Source of the DNA: Rubrivirga litoralis
GTDB taxonomy: Bacteria > Bacteroidota > Rhodothermia > Rhodothermales > Rubricoccaceae
Direction: 5' to 3'
NCBI RefSeq assembly: GCF_031846415.1
Contig: NZ_JAVRHT010000006.1
Span: 52,109-116,108, forward strand
DNA length: 64,000 nt
The position numbers and the translations under genes are program-made. Under the pieces are notes generated by a model. The model ran no database searches, had not been told where the DNA came from, and saw only the letters and a list, made by a program, of their open reading frames with translations. This document shows, one piece after another, positions 24,098 through 32,902 of the stretch; the stretch's first letter is position 1, and each line of letters begins with the position of its first letter.

Positions 24098-25425
24098 GAG
24101 GCGTCCGCGTTCTCGTAGATCTCGTCGTTTTCCGAGAGGTGCGTGAGCGGCTCCTCGCCCATCATCACGCGGAGCGTGTTCTTGAGTCGGACGTGCTGGA
24201 TGAACAGGTCGTGCTCGGGCACGTGGCCGACCTCGACGTGCGGGCTCTTAAAGTAGAACGAGAGCCACTCCTGGACGCCCGACCGCCCCGCCCGCGCGGC
24301 GAGGTCGAGGAAGAGCGCGAGGTCGAGCACGATGGGCGCCGCCAGGATCGAGTCGCGGCACAGGAAGTCGACCTTGATCTGCATCTTGTAGCCCAGCCAG
24401 CCGAAGATGTCGATGTTGTCCCAGCCCTCCTTCTCGTCGCCCCGCGGCGGGTAGTAGTTGATGCGGACTTTGTGGTAGAGGTCCTCGTAGAGGTCGGGGT
24501 AGACGTCGGGCTGGAGGATGGAGTCGAGCACGCCCGTCTTCGTCACCTCCTTGGCGCGGAAGCTGTCGGCGTCGTCGAGGATCTCGCCGTCGCGGTTGCC
24601 CAGGATGTTGGTCGAGAACCAGCCGTTGACGCCGAGCATCCGGGCCTTCATGCCCGGGGCCAGGATCGTCTTCATGAGCGTCTGGCCCGTCTTGAAGTCC
24701 TTGCCCGCGAGCGGGACGCCCTTCTCCTCGGCGAGCTGCTCCAGGGCCGGCACGTCGGCTGAGAGGTTGGGGGCGCCGTTCGCGTACGGGACGCCCTCCA
24801 TGATGGCGGCGTAGGCGTAGAGCTGGGACGGCGAGATGGCCGGGTCGTCGTCCTCGAGCCCCTTCTCGAACGCCTCGACCGTCTCGTGGCACGGGGCGGG
24901 GCGGAGGTACACCTCCGTCGACCCGCACCACACCATGACGGCGCGCGCGGCGCCGGTCTCGTCGAGCCGCCGGCGGATGTCGGCGCGGAGCGCCTCGGCC
25001 CACTCCTTCTTGGTCCCCTCCGGCTTCACGTTCGGGCCGTCGAGGCGGCGGACGTACTGCTGGTCGAAGGCGGCCTCCATCGGCTTCACCGTCCGCAGAA
25101 AGCTCTCCATGGGCGCCAGCTCGTGCTTGTCGATCACGCCGGCGTGGAGCGCCGCGTCGTAGGCGTCGGCCGCGTGGACGTCCCACGCCCCGAACTCCAG
25201 GTCGCCGAGCGGGGCGATGTCGCAGAAGTCGCGGATGAGCGGCGTCCGGTTCTCGGACCGCGCGCCCAGGCGGATCGTCTGCATCTGCGAGAGCGACCCG
25301 AAGGGCTGCCCCGCCCCCTGCCGCACCATCTCGACGCCGGCGACGAACGTGGTGGCCACGGCGCCGAGGCCGGGCGTGAGCACGAGGAGCTTTCCTTCGT
25401 GCGGGGTGACGGCGTGGTGAGCCAT
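24094..25425 (-). CDS. Inositol-3-phosphate synthase
   Basis: The 443-residue protein is a myo-inositol-1-phosphate synthase, the NAD-dependent cyclisation of glucose-6-phosphate. Visible signatures are the N-terminal nucleotide-binding segment (LLVLTPGLGAVATTFVAGVE), the NGAPNLSADVP region, AGKDFKTGQTLMKTILAPG with the catalytic Lys residues, LGVNGWFSTNILGN and the terminal VRLKNTLRV. Length is near the bacterial/archaeal form and shorter than eukaryotic enzymes. It overlaps by 4 bp with the downstream nucleotidyltransferase, so the pair forms an inositol-phosphate activation operon. A TAGCTTCG box lies 34 bp upstream. Confidence 0.93.
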   Translation of the reverse strand: MAHHAVTPHEGKLLVLTPGLGAVATTFVAGVEMVRQGAGQPFGSLSQMQTIRLGARSENRTPLIRDFCDIAPLGDLEFGAWDVHAADAYDAALHAGVIDKHELAPMESFLRTVKPMEAAFDQQYVRRLDGPNVKPEGTKKEWAEALRADIRRRLDETGAARAVMVWCGSTEVYLRPAPCHETVEAFEKGLEDDDPAISPSQLYAYAAIMEGVPYANGAPNLSADVPALEQLAEEKGVPLAGKDFKTGQTLMKTILAPGMKARMLGVNGWFSTNILGNRDGEILDDADSFRAKEVTKTGVLDSILQPDVYPDLYEDLYHKVRINYYPPRGDEKEGWDNIDIFGWLGYKMQIKVDFLCRDSILAAPIVLDLALFLDLAARAGRSGVQEWLSFYFKSPHVEVGHVPEHDLFIQHVRLKNTLRVMMGEEPLTHLSENDEIYENADAS

Positions 25426-25458
25426 GAGAGCGGGGTGGAGGGGGAGATTGCCTGGCCG

Positions 25459-25466
25459 CGAAGCTA
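25459..25466 (-). promoter_or_regulatory. TAnnTT-type -7 box before inositol-3-phosphate synthase
   Basis: Minus-strand TAGCTTCG, about 34 bp upstream of the ATG at 25425. Confidence 0.35.
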
Positions 25467-25703
25467 CGGCCGGTGCCGTGAGCCGCCCCGCCCTCTCCGC
25501 CGCGGGCGCCCGCCCCGCGCCGCCGGGGGCGGGGTGGGAGCGCCGTCCGCCCCGCTCGGCCCGAAACGTTCACGGGCAGACCCCGGCTTCTAAACGGACG
25601 ATTCCCGCACGGGCGGGGCGGGCCGAGATCGAGGGCGGGGCGGCCCCGGCGTAACCCGCTTCTCCGAGCGCCGTACGGGCGCCCCGAACCGCCGCCCCGC
25701 CCC

Positions 25704-26201
25704 ATGACCAAGGCTCCGCTCCCGGTGCGTCTCGCCGCCCCGCCCCTCGTGCCGTCCAGTGTCGCGTTCCTGCGGCTGGTCTGGCGCGAGCTGGCCGCCC
25801 CGCCCGTCGTGGACGCGGCCTTCCCAGGCGTCCGCCTGGCCGACGTGCCCGTCACGCTGGGCGGGTTGGGGGACGGCGCGCTGTCCGTGGCGGGGACGCT
25901 GTCGCTCCACCGGACGGCAGCGGGCGCGCACCGGCTCGGCGTGGAGTTGCCGCACCCGCTGTTCGGCGGGCTCCGGCTGCCGGTGCGGCGGCGCGTCTAC
26001 TCGCTGGACGACGTGCTTGACGTCCGGTGGGAGCCGGGGCGCTGGGGCGGCACGCTCCGGCTGACGCCGATGGAGCGGGGCGGCCTCCGCGACCTCCCGG
26101 GCCGGCCGCGCGGCGCCGTCTCGTTCGGCGTCGGGCGGGGCGACCGGGCGCGGGCCGAGGCGTTCGCCCACGCCGTCGCCGTGGCGGACCTGCCGGCGTA
26201 G
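25704..26201 (+). CDS. Hypothetical protein, possibly PH-like (165 aa)
   Basis: The ATG at 25704 opens a 165-residue protein without signal or membrane segment. The pattern of alternating strands (VRLADVPVTLGG, LSVAGTLSLHR, VYSLDDVLDVRWEPG, GGTLRLTPM) ending in a helix with ARAEAFAHAVA resembles a bacterial pleckstrin-homology-like barrel. That is only a fold impression. It is divergent from the inositol-3-phosphate synthase gene, with a 278-bp gap of GC boxes between them that shows no other gene. Function unknown. Confidence 0.6.
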   Translation: MTKAPLPVRLAAPPLVPSSVAFLRLVWRELAAPPVVDAAFPGVRLADVPVTLGGLGDGALSVAGTLSLHRTAAGAHRLGVELPHPLFGGLRLPVRRRVYSLDDVLDVRWEPGRWGGTLRLTPMERGGLRDLPGRPRGAVSFGVGRGDRARAEAFAHAVAVADLPA

Positions 26202-26330
26202 CGGGGGCGCTGACACCCGGTTGCCGAGTGGTTGCGACACGCCCACCCCGCCCTCTTCCTCTGGGCGAGGGGCGGGGACACGGGCGGGGTGGCGAATGCC
26301 TTGCAAACTCAGCGATCCCGTGTCAGAACC

Positions 26331-26425
26331 GAGATGAGGGAGCGGCGGCGACGGGCGAAAACGAACGGAGGGACGAGCGTTTGTCTGCCCGTCCCTCCAT
26401 CCCCGATCCCTCCCTCATCCCTCGG
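26331..26425. repeat. Heptamer-period inverted arms after the actin-like gene
   Basis: Two imperfect complementary arms (about 26331-26377 and 26386-26425) with seven-base spacing of GAGGGA-like and TCCCTC-like units lie directly downstream of the minus-strand stop at 26426, where they could form a long hairpin. They may act as a terminator. Confidence 0.65.
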
Positions 26426-27457
26426 CTACAGGTCCTCCCAGTACTCGGCCGGCATGTCCTGCGCGAGCGCGAGCGCGCCCTGGGCGCCGCTGTAGAGCGG
26501 GTCGTCGACGGTGCGGACGCGGGCGGGGCCGGTCTTGGCGAGCTCGGCCTCGAGCATCTCGGCGAGCCCGCGGATCTGGCCCCCGCCGCCGGCGAGGTAC
26601 ACGTTCTTGCGGACGGTCTCCTGGAAGTCGGGCTCGTAGCGCGAGAGGAGGTCGGCGGCCGCCTCGACGAGGGCCGGGACGATGCTCTCGCACGAGGCCC
26701 GGAGGTCGTCCGTCACGTCGTAGTCGCCGAGCGTGGAGGCGTCGGCGCCGCGCGCCGAGACCTTGCCCTCGGGCTCGCCGACGAACGCCGAGGCCTCCTT
26801 GACCTGGCGGAGCGTGGTCTCGCCAAAGCGGACGGACGGGTACCGCTCGCTGAGGCGCCGCGCGAGCTGGCGGTCGATGGCGTCGCCGGCCAGCGTGAGC
26901 GTCCGCTGGTCCTCCTCGGTCGGCATCGTCCCGTGCATGACGCACAGGTCGGCCGTGCCGGCGCCGATGTCGACGATCATGGCGCCGTCGAGCGCGTCGA
27001 TCCCGTAGGCGACCGCGAACGGCTCGGACACGATCATGAGCGCCTCGGCCAGGTCGCCGACGACGTCGCGGACGGCCGCCTTGCTCGCGTGGAGCGCCTC
27101 GGCCGGCACGCCGATCGCAGCGCGGACGGGCTGGTCGTCCTCGGTCTGGACGGCTTCGAGCAGGTGGCGGATCAGCTCGCGCACGGCCTCGTGGTCGCGC
27201 TCGGAGCCCTCGCGGATCACCCCGCCCTCGAGCGGGCGCACGAGGTCGAGCGACATCCGGTGGCGGACGGCGTCCGCGCCGTAGAGGACCTCTTTCCCGA
27301 GCATCTTGCGGGAGACGAAGTCCTTGGGCCAGCCGACGTAGCTCTCGACCCACGTCGTCTTCTCGTTCGAGGCGGCCGCCGCGCTCCGCGACGTGCCCAG
27401 GTCGATGCCCACGTGGAGCGGGGCGGAGGTCTTATCGGTCTTCTTCGCGGGGGGCAT
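26426..27457 (-). CDS. MamK-like bacterial actin
   Basis: The 343-residue product is an actin-fold ATPase: phosphate-1 loop GIDLGTS (17-23), SEPFAVAYG (144-152), phosphate-2 loop DIGAGTAD (163-170) and adenosine loop AGGGGQIRGL (289-298). Beyond the MreB core it shares features I recall from MamK of magnetotactic bacteria: SYVGWPKD near residue 39, a conserved DL-x-RPLE-x-GV segment, a GT-x-P-x-x-EDQ-x-TL-x-x-AG segment after the second phosphate loop, and the C-terminal PAEYWEDL ending. No other magnetosome gene is present. The ATG at 27457 lies inside the end of the upstream amidase gene (26-bp overlap), suggesting coupled translation and a filament connected with wall hydrolysis. Classical MreB is less likely because mreC/mreD are absent here. 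Confidence 0.85.
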   Translation of the reverse strand: MPPAKKTDKTSAPLHVGIDLGTSRSAAAASNEKTTWVESYVGWPKDFVSRKMLGKEVLYGADAVRHRMSLDLVRPLEGGVIREGSERDHEAVRELIRHLLEAVQTEDDQPVRAAIGVPAEALHASKAAVRDVVGDLAEALMIVSEPFAVAYGIDALDGAMIVDIGAGTADLCVMHGTMPTEEDQRTLTLAGDAIDRQLARRLSERYPSVRFGETTLRQVKEASAFVGEPEGKVSARGADASTLGDYDVTDDLRASCESIVPALVEAAADLLSRYEPDFQETVRKNVYLAGGGGQIRGLAEMLEAELAKTGPARVRTVDDPLYSGAQGALALAQDMPAEYWEDL

Positions 27458-28460
27458 CGGCGGCGGCGGGTGGGGGGGAGCCCTGAAGGTACGTGAGGAC
27501 GCCCGCTTCGAGCGCGGCGGCGATCGCATCGCGGTAGGCCGCCGTGCGCAGGCGGTCTTCCTCGGCGGGGTTGCTGAGCGCCGTGATCTCGGCCAGGATC
27601 GCCGGCGCCTCGGTGTGCAGGAGCACGGCGAACGGGGCCGGCTTGGCGCCCCAGTCGGCCCGCGACACGAGGCCGCCCTGGTCCACGAGCGCCCGCTGCA
27701 CCGACTCGGCGAGCGCCCGCGACTCCTGGAGCTTGACGGCCATGCCCGCCCGGCGCACGGCCGCGTTGAACTCGGCGACCGAGAACCCGCCGCCCGCGTT
27801 GCCGGCTCGCGCCAGCGCCCGCGCCGTCGAGTCCGCCTCGACGCCGAAGTAGTACGTCTCGACCGGCGCCAGCGCCGGGTCGGGCAGCGCGTTGACGTGG
27901 ACCGAGACGTAGAGGTCGGCGCCGGCGCGGTCGGCGAACGCGACGCGCTCGGCCAGCGACACGGCGCGGTCGTCGTCGCGCGTCAGGAGCACGCGGTAGT
28001 CGCCGCCCCGCTCGAGCCGGTCGCGGAGCCGCCGGGCCACGTCGAGCGTGACGGCCTTCTCCTCCAGCCGTCCCGGGCCGACGGCGCCGGGGTCGTAGCC
28101 CCCGTGGCCGGGGTCGACCACGATCGTCCGCACGTCGAGGCCCAGCACGTCGGCCACGCCGCCCGAGCCGGCGGGGCGGGGCGGGGCGGGGTCCTCCAGC
28201 GCGCCCGCGTCCGCGGCGGGGGGCGAGGGCGGGGCGGGCTCGGGCCGCGCGAGCGCCCACGCCCCCACGGCGGCGAGCGCGACGGCGAGCGCCGCGGCGA
28301 CGGCCACCCACGCCCGCCCCGCCCCGCCCCGCTCGGGCGGCGGCGGCGTGGGGGCGGGGCGGCGCCGGCGGGGCGGCGGCGTGCCGGTCCGGTTGGTCTC
28401 GTAGACCTCGCGGAGGATGGCCTGTTTGCCGGGGCGGCGCCCGGGCGGGGCCTGAGCCAT
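27432..28460 (-). CDS. N-acetylmuramoyl-L-alanine amidase (Amidase_3)
   Basis: The 342-residue protein has a cytoplasmic Pro/Arg-rich head, one membrane span (about 51-70), a Pro-rich linker and an Amidase_3 zinc domain. The domain shows VVDPGHGGYDPGA with His119, Glu133/134 in LEEK, SVHVNA with the second His, and the C-terminal Glu in ILAEITALSNPAE. It should cut the amide bond between MurNAc and the stem peptide in the periplasm. Such amidases need an EnvC/NlpD-type activator, and a candidate is encoded at 58634-60187. It overlaps the downstream MamK-like gene by 26 bp. Confidence 0.92.
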   Translation of the reverse strand: MAQAPPGRRPGKQAILREVYETNRTGTPPPRRRRPAPTPPPPERGGAGRAWVAVAAALAVALAAVGAWALARPEPAPPSPPAADAGALEDPAPPRPAGSGGVADVLGLDVRTIVVDPGHGGYDPGAVGPGRLEEKAVTLDVARRLRDRLERGGDYRVLLTRDDDRAVSLAERVAFADRAGADLYVSVHVNALPDPALAPVETYYFGVEADSTARALARAGNAGGGFSVAEFNAAVRRAGMAVKLQESRALAESVQRALVDQGGLVSRADWGAKPAPFAVLLHTEAPAILAEITALSNPAEEDRLRTAAYRDAIAAALEAGVLTYLQGSPPPAAADAPREEDR

Positions 28461-28610
28461 GAGTGCACGGGGCGGGGGGACCGTCCCCGCAGTCTACGCC
28501 GCCCCGCCCGGGCGGGGTGGGCTCCGGGCGGACGGGGTGCGGGCGGGCGGGCGCTCTGGGCGGGGCGGGGTGGGGTGGGGTGGGCGCACAAACCCGGCCG
28601 CCCCGCCCGC

Positions 28611-29603
28611 TCAGGCGCCGCCCCGCTCCGACCGTTCGAGCACGTACTGGAAAATGAGCGGCGCCACGATCGTCGCGTCCGACTCGACGATGAAGCGCGG
28701 CGTGTCCGGGCCGAGCTTGCCCCACGTGATCTTCTCGTTGGGGACGGCGCCCGAGTACGACCCGTAGCTCGTGGTCGAGTCCGAGATCTGGCAGAAGTAG
28801 GCCCACAGCGGCGTCCGCCGGTCGAGGTCCTGCTCCAGCATGGGGACCACGCAGATCGGGAAGTCGCCGGCGATGCCGCCGCCGATCTGGAAAAAGCCGA
28901 TGCCCGCGCCGTCGGCGTTGGCCGTGTACCAGTTGGCCAGCCACGTCATGAACTCGACCCCGTGCTTGACGGTGTGCGGGCTCTTGACGTCGCCGGCCAG
29001 GACGTGCGCGGCGAAGATGTTGCCCGTCGTCGAGTCCTCCCAGCCCGGCGTCACGATCGGCAGGTCGGCCTCGGCGGCGGCCACGAGCCAGCTGTCTTTG
29101 GGGTCGATCTGGTAGAACTCCTCCAGACGGCCCGAGCGGATGATCCGGTAGAGCACCTCGTGCGGGAACAGACGCTCGCCTCGCTCCTCGGCCCCGCGCC
29201 ACTCGTCGACGAGCGCGGCCTCGATGCGGCGGAACGCCTCCTCCTCGGGGATGCACGTGTCGGTCACGCGGTTCATGCCGCGCTCCAGGAGCGCCTGCTC
29301 GTCGGCCGGCGTGAGGTCGCGCCAGTTCGGGAGGCGCTCGTAGTGGTCGTGCGCGACGAGGTTGAACAGGTCCTCTTCGAGGTTCGCGCCCGTGCACGAG
29401 ACGATGTGGACGTGCCCGCGGCGGATCATGTCCGCGAGCGAGAGCCCGATCTCGGCCGTCGACATGGCGCCGGCGAGGGCGACGAGCATCCGCCCGCCGC
29501 CGTCGACGTGGGCGCGGTACGCCTCGGCGGCGTCGACGAGCGCGGCGGCGTTGAAGTGGCGGTAGTGGTGGCGGAGGAAGTCGGAGACGGGGCGGTCGGA
29601 CAC
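28611..29603 (-). CDS. Deoxyhypusine-synthase-family protein lacking the usual catalytic lysine
   Basis: From a GTG at 29603 the 330-residue protein aligns with the bacterial deoxyhypusine-synthase family along its length. Matching segments include SDFLRHHYRHFNAAALVDAA, LAGAMSTAEIGLSLADMIR, VHIVSCTGANLEED, VTPGWEDSTTGNIF and GSYSGAVPNEKITWGKL, which forms part of the NAD/spermidine pocket. Eukaryotic enzymes have Lys in GGGVVKHH; here the equivalent reads GGGIAGDF, so the imine-forming lysine is absent. Bacteria lack hypusine, and the gene is divergent from speA-aguB-aguA, so a polyamine role such as aminobutyl or aminopropyl transfer is inferred. An ATG at 29660 would add 19 residues of Pro/Arg-rich sequence not typical of the family. 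Confidence 0.85.
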   Translation of the reverse strand: MSDRPVSDFLRHHYRHFNAAALVDAAEAYRAHVDGGGRMLVALAGAMSTAEIGLSLADMIRRGHVHIVSCTGANLEEDLFNLVAHDHYERLPNWRDLTPADEQALLERGMNRVTDTCIPEEEAFRRIEAALVDEWRGAEERGERLFPHEVLYRIIRSGRLEEFYQIDPKDSWLVAAAEADLPIVTPGWEDSTTGNIFAAHVLAGDVKSPHTVKHGVEFMTWLANWYTANADGAGIGFFQIGGGIAGDFPICVVPMLEQDLDRRTPLWAYFCQISDSTTSYGSYSGAVPNEKITWGKLGPDTPRFIVESDATIVAPLIFQYVLERSERGGA

Positions 29604-29918
29604 GGCTCGGGCGGGGCGGGGTGGTCGGGGAGATGCGGACGGTGGCCTCGGGACGTTCACGGGAGCGCGGGCGGTCCGCCGTCGTAGCTTTTTCGCCGGC
29701 TCTCCAGGCCGCCCCGCCCGCTCCTGTAGCCTGCGCCGCCCCGCCCGAGCTCACCCCCCGCTTTCCGGCAGGTCGCCTCGCTCCCGGCGCACAAACGGGG
29801 GGTGCATTCCCACCGCCCCACGCGCGCCTCGTTCCCGACTCGGGCGGGGCGGTGCCCCCGCCCGAACCGCCCCGCCCCGCTCGCGTCCGAGCGCCCCGTC
29901 ACCCCGCCCCGCCCGCCG
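29604..29918. other. Divergent 315-bp control region of the polyamine genes
   Basis: It separates the DHS-like gene (minus) from speA (plus). It contains a TAGCTTTTT stretch (29685-29693, plus strand) that could be a promoter element for speA with a long leader, and dense GC boxes. No gene or recognisable riboswitch is visible. Confidence 0.5.
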
Positions 29919-31907
29919 TTGCAGATCGACGCCCCGACCGTTTCCGAGACCGCCCCGCCCGAGGCCGCGTGGGCGCCCGCCGACGCCGTCGGCCTGTACC
30001 ACATGGGCGCCTGGGGCGAGGGGTACTTCGGGGTCAACGACGCCGGCCACGTCGTCTGCCGGCCGGACCCGCGGCGCGAGGGCGAGATCGATCTGGCCGC
30101 CGTCGTCGACGAGGTGGTCGCCGGCGGGCTGCGGCTCCCGGCTGTCGTCCGGTTCCAGGATTTGCTCGACACGCGTGTGCGCCAGCTCAACGAAGCGTTC
30201 CAGGCGGCGATCGCCGAGGCCGGCTACGGCGGCGCCTACACGGGCGTCTACCCGGTCAAGGTGAACCAGCTCCGCGAGGTGGTCGACGAGATCGTCGAGG
30301 CGGGGCGGCCGTACGGGTTCGGGCTCGAGTGCGGGTCGAAGACCGAGCTCGTGGCCACGCTCCCGCGGCTCGAGTCCGACGACACGCTGTGCCTGGTCAA
30401 CGGATACAAGGACGCGGCCATGCTCGGGCTCATCCTGACGTTCCAGCGGCTGGGCCGGCGCGTGCTCCCGATCGTCGAGAAGACGGCCGAGCTCGACCAG
30501 TTCCTCGCGCTCGCCGAGGCGGCCGGGCAGCCGGCCCGGTTTGGGCTCCGCGTCAAGCTCTCGGCCGTGGCCCCGGGGCCGTGGACGAAGTCGGGCGGGA
30601 CGCTCTCGAAGTTCGGCGTCTCGCTCCCCGAGGTCGTCGACGTCGCCGACCGCCTGCTGGCGACGGGCCGCGCCGACGCGCTCCGGCTCCTCCACTTCCA
30701 CGTGGGCAGCCAGATCGGCGACGTGGGCGCGCTCAAGACGGCCGTCCGCGAGATCACGCGCGTCTACGCCCACCTCACGAAGCGCGGCCTCGAGATCCCG
30801 TACCTCGACGTGGGCGGCGGGCTCGGCGTGAACTACGAGGCGCTCCCGCTGGGGGCGGGGCGGGGCGGCGTCGACTACTCGATGCAGGAGTACGCCAACG
30901 CCATCGTCTACGCGGTGGGCGAGGTGTGCGAGGCCGAGGGCGTGGCCCCGCCCCACCTCGTGAGCGAGAACGGCCGCGCGGTCACGGCGCACCACTCGGT
31001 CTTGGTGGTGGACGCGCTCGAGCAGACCGAGAAGCCGGGCGTCGCCGACGACTTCGCGCTCCCGGCCGACGCCCACCCGGTCGTCCGCGACCTCGACGCG
31101 CTCCGGGCGTCGGCGGGCGGGGCGGTCGGGCTGGGCGAGCTCCTGGAGGTCGTCCACGACGCGACCGAGGCCCGCGAAAAGGCCGAGGCCCTGTTCCAGT
31201 ACGGCTACCTCGACATCGGGCCGATGGCGCTCGCCGAGCGCCTGTACTGGACCGTCTGCCGGGCCGTCCACGCCCGCGTCGAGGCGGCGGACCCGGACTG
31301 GACCCCGCCCGAGCTGGAGGCGCTGGGCGACGCGCTCGCCGACCAGGTGCTCTGCGACTTCTCCGTCTTCCAGTCGCTCATGGACCACTGGGCGCTGGGC
31401 CAGCGCTTCCCCATCGTCCCCATCGCGCGGCTCGACGAGCGGCCGACGCGGCGCGCGCGGCTCGTCGACATCACGTGCGACTCGGACGGCGAGGTGGCCC
31501 GGTTCGTCTCGCCTGAGGGCGACAAGCACGCGCTCGAAGTCCACGACATCGGGGGCGAGGGCGGGGCGGGGCGGCCGTACCGGCTCGGCGTGTTCCTCGT
31601 CGGCGCCTACCAGGACATCCTGGGCGACGCGCACAACCTGTTCGGCGGCGTCGCCGAGGCCCACGTCTACCTCGACGAGACGGAGCCCTCGGGCTACTAC
31701 GTCGAGGAGACGCTGCCGGGCACGACGGTCGAGCAGATGCTGGCCCGCGTCCAGTACTTCCCGTCCGAGCTCCAGACGCGCGTGCAGGCGTTGCTCCGCG
31801 AGAAGACGAAGGGCGGGGTGGTCCGCCCGAAGCAGGCCCAGGCCATCCTCGCCGACTACCGCGCCCTGTTCGACGCCTCGACGTACCTCGATGCGAGCGA
31901 CGGGTGA
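29919..31907 (+). CDS. speA: Biosynthetic arginine decarboxylase SpeA
   Basis: From a TTG at 29919 the 662-residue protein matches E. coli SpeA (about 658 residues). It makes agmatine from arginine with PLP and Mg. Signatures: GVYPVKVNQ with the PLP lysine Lys114, FGLECGSKTEL, LLHFHVGSQIGDV, YLDVGGGLGVNY, ENGRAVTAHHSVLV and DITCDSDG with the active-site Cys near the C-terminus, then the VGAYQDILGDAHNLFG segment. A frame upstream to 29802 exists but translates GC-box DNA; no better ATG lies near the conserved N-terminus. The stop TGA is formed by a heptamer repeat that fills the gap to aguB. Together with the next two genes it forms the agmatine route to putrescine. Confidence 0.95.
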   Translation: MQIDAPTVSETAPPEAAWAPADAVGLYHMGAWGEGYFGVNDAGHVVCRPDPRREGEIDLAAVVDEVVAGGLRLPAVVRFQDLLDTRVRQLNEAFQAAIAEAGYGGAYTGVYPVKVNQLREVVDEIVEAGRPYGFGLECGSKTELVATLPRLESDDTLCLVNGYKDAAMLGLILTFQRLGRRVLPIVEKTAELDQFLALAEAAGQPARFGLRVKLSAVAPGPWTKSGGTLSKFGVSLPEVVDVADRLLATGRADALRLLHFHVGSQIGDVGALKTAVREITRVYAHLTKRGLEIPYLDVGGGLGVNYEALPLGAGRGGVDYSMQEYANAIVYAVGEVCEAEGVAPPHLVSENGRAVTAHHSVLVVDALEQTEKPGVADDFALPADAHPVVRDLDALRASAGGAVGLGELLEVVHDATEAREKAEALFQYGYLDIGPMALAERLYWTVCRAVHARVEAADPDWTPPELEALGDALADQVLCDFSVFQSLMDHWALGQRFPIVPIARLDERPTRRARLVDITCDSDGEVARFVSPEGDKHALEVHDIGGEGGAGRPYRLGVFLVGAYQDILGDAHNLFGGVAEAHVYLDETEPSGYYVEETLPGTTVEQMLARVQYFPSELQTRVQALLREKTKGGVVRPKQAQAILADYRALFDASTYLDASDG

Positions 31908-31996
31908 CGGGTAACGAGTAAAGGGCAAAAGGCCCTTCGCCGCCCCGCCCGTCCTCCTCCTGCCCGTCACCCGTCACTCCTCACTCTTTACCCGTT
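31899..31996. repeat. Heptamer-period inverted repeat between speA and aguB
   Basis: The left arm reads in 7-bp steps GACGGGT, GACGGGT, AACGAGT, AAAGGGC from 31899, supplying the speA stop (TGA at 31905-31907). The right arm (about 31960-31996) reads CCCGTCA, CCCGTCA, CTCCTCA, CTCTTTA, CCCGTTT, the approximate reverse complement, and ends on the TTG start of aguB. Confidence 0.85.
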
Positions 31997-32902
31997 TTGC
32001 CTGACCCCTTGAAGATCGGCCTGGTCCAGATGTCGATGACGACGGACCGCGACGCCAACCTCGCCCGCGCCCAGGACCTCGTGCGCGAGGCGGCCGGGCG
32101 GGGCGCCGGCGTCGTGTGCCTGCCCGAGCTGTTCCTCTCGCCGTACTTCTGCAAGACCGAGAGCCCGGAGCCGTTCGCCTGGGCCGAGCCCGTGCCCGGG
32201 CCGACGACCGAGGCGCTGGAGCCGCTCGCGGCCGAGCTCGATGTCGTCGTCGTGGCGAGCCTGTTCGAGCGGCGCGCGCGCGGGCTCTACCACAACACGG
32301 CGGCCGTGATCGACGGGCCGCGCGGCTACCAGGGCAAGTACCGGAAGATGCACATCCCGGACGATCCTCTGTATTACGAGAAATACTACTTCGCACCGGG
32401 AGACCTGGGGTTTTTGAACTGGGAGACCTCGAAGGGCGACCTCGGCGTGCTCGTCTGCTGGGACCAATGGTACCCCGAGGCCGCGCGGCTCACGGCGCTC
32501 CAGGGCGCCGAGGTTCTTTTCTATCCGACCGCGATTGGCTGGCACCCGGGCGAAAAGGACGAGCACGGCGAGGCGCAGCGCGAGGCGTGGATCACGGCCC
32601 AGCGCGCCCACGCCATCGCCAACGGCGTCTACGTGGTCGCCGTCAACCGGACGGGCTTCGAGCCGGTCACGCTCGACGACCCGGACGCCGAGCGGGCGGG
32701 GCGGGGCATCGAGTTCTGGGGCTCGTCGTTCGTCGCCGGGCCGGACGGCCGCGTCCTGGGCCAGCTCGGGCAGGACGAGGAGGGCGTGCTCGTGGTCGAG
32801 GCCGATCTCGGCGCCATCGGCGACCAGCGCCACGGGTGGCCGTTCCTCCGCGACCGCCGCGTCGACGCCTACGGCGGCGTCACCGAGCGCTACGGGCGGT
32901 GA
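31997..32902 (+). CDS. aguB: N-carbamoylputrescine amidase
   Basis: The 301-residue nitrilase-family enzyme hydrolyses N-carbamoylputrescine to putrescine. The catalytic triad is visible as Glu44 (LPELF), Lys117 (YRKMHI) and Cys154 (VCWDQWYP), and the family-typical IPDDPLYYEKYYFAPGD and YPTAIGWHPGEK segments follow. The start is TTG at 31997, immediately after the heptamer arm, and fits the family N-terminus (PLKIGLVQMSM). It lies between speA and the agmatine deiminase gene and completes the arginine-agmatine-putrescine path. Confidence 0.95.
   Translation: MPDPLKIGLVQMSMTTDRDANLARAQDLVREAAGRGAGVVCLPELFLSPYFCKTESPEPFAWAEPVPGPTTEALEPLAAELDVVVVASLFERRARGLYHNTAAVIDGPRGYQGKYRKMHIPDDPLYYEKYYFAPGDLGFLNWETSKGDLGVLVCWDQWYPEAARLTALQGAEVLFYPTAIGWHPGEKDEHGEAQREAWITAQRAHAIANGVYVVAVNRTGFEPVTLDDPDAERAGRGIEFWGSSFVAGPDGRVLGQLGQDEEGVLVVEADLGAIGDQRHGWPFLRDRRVDAYGGVTERYGR

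Noticed and set aside
26426..27457. Magnetosome gene cluster
   Set aside because: Only a MamK-like actin is present; no mamA, mamB, mamM or other magnetosome genes are seen in 64 kb.
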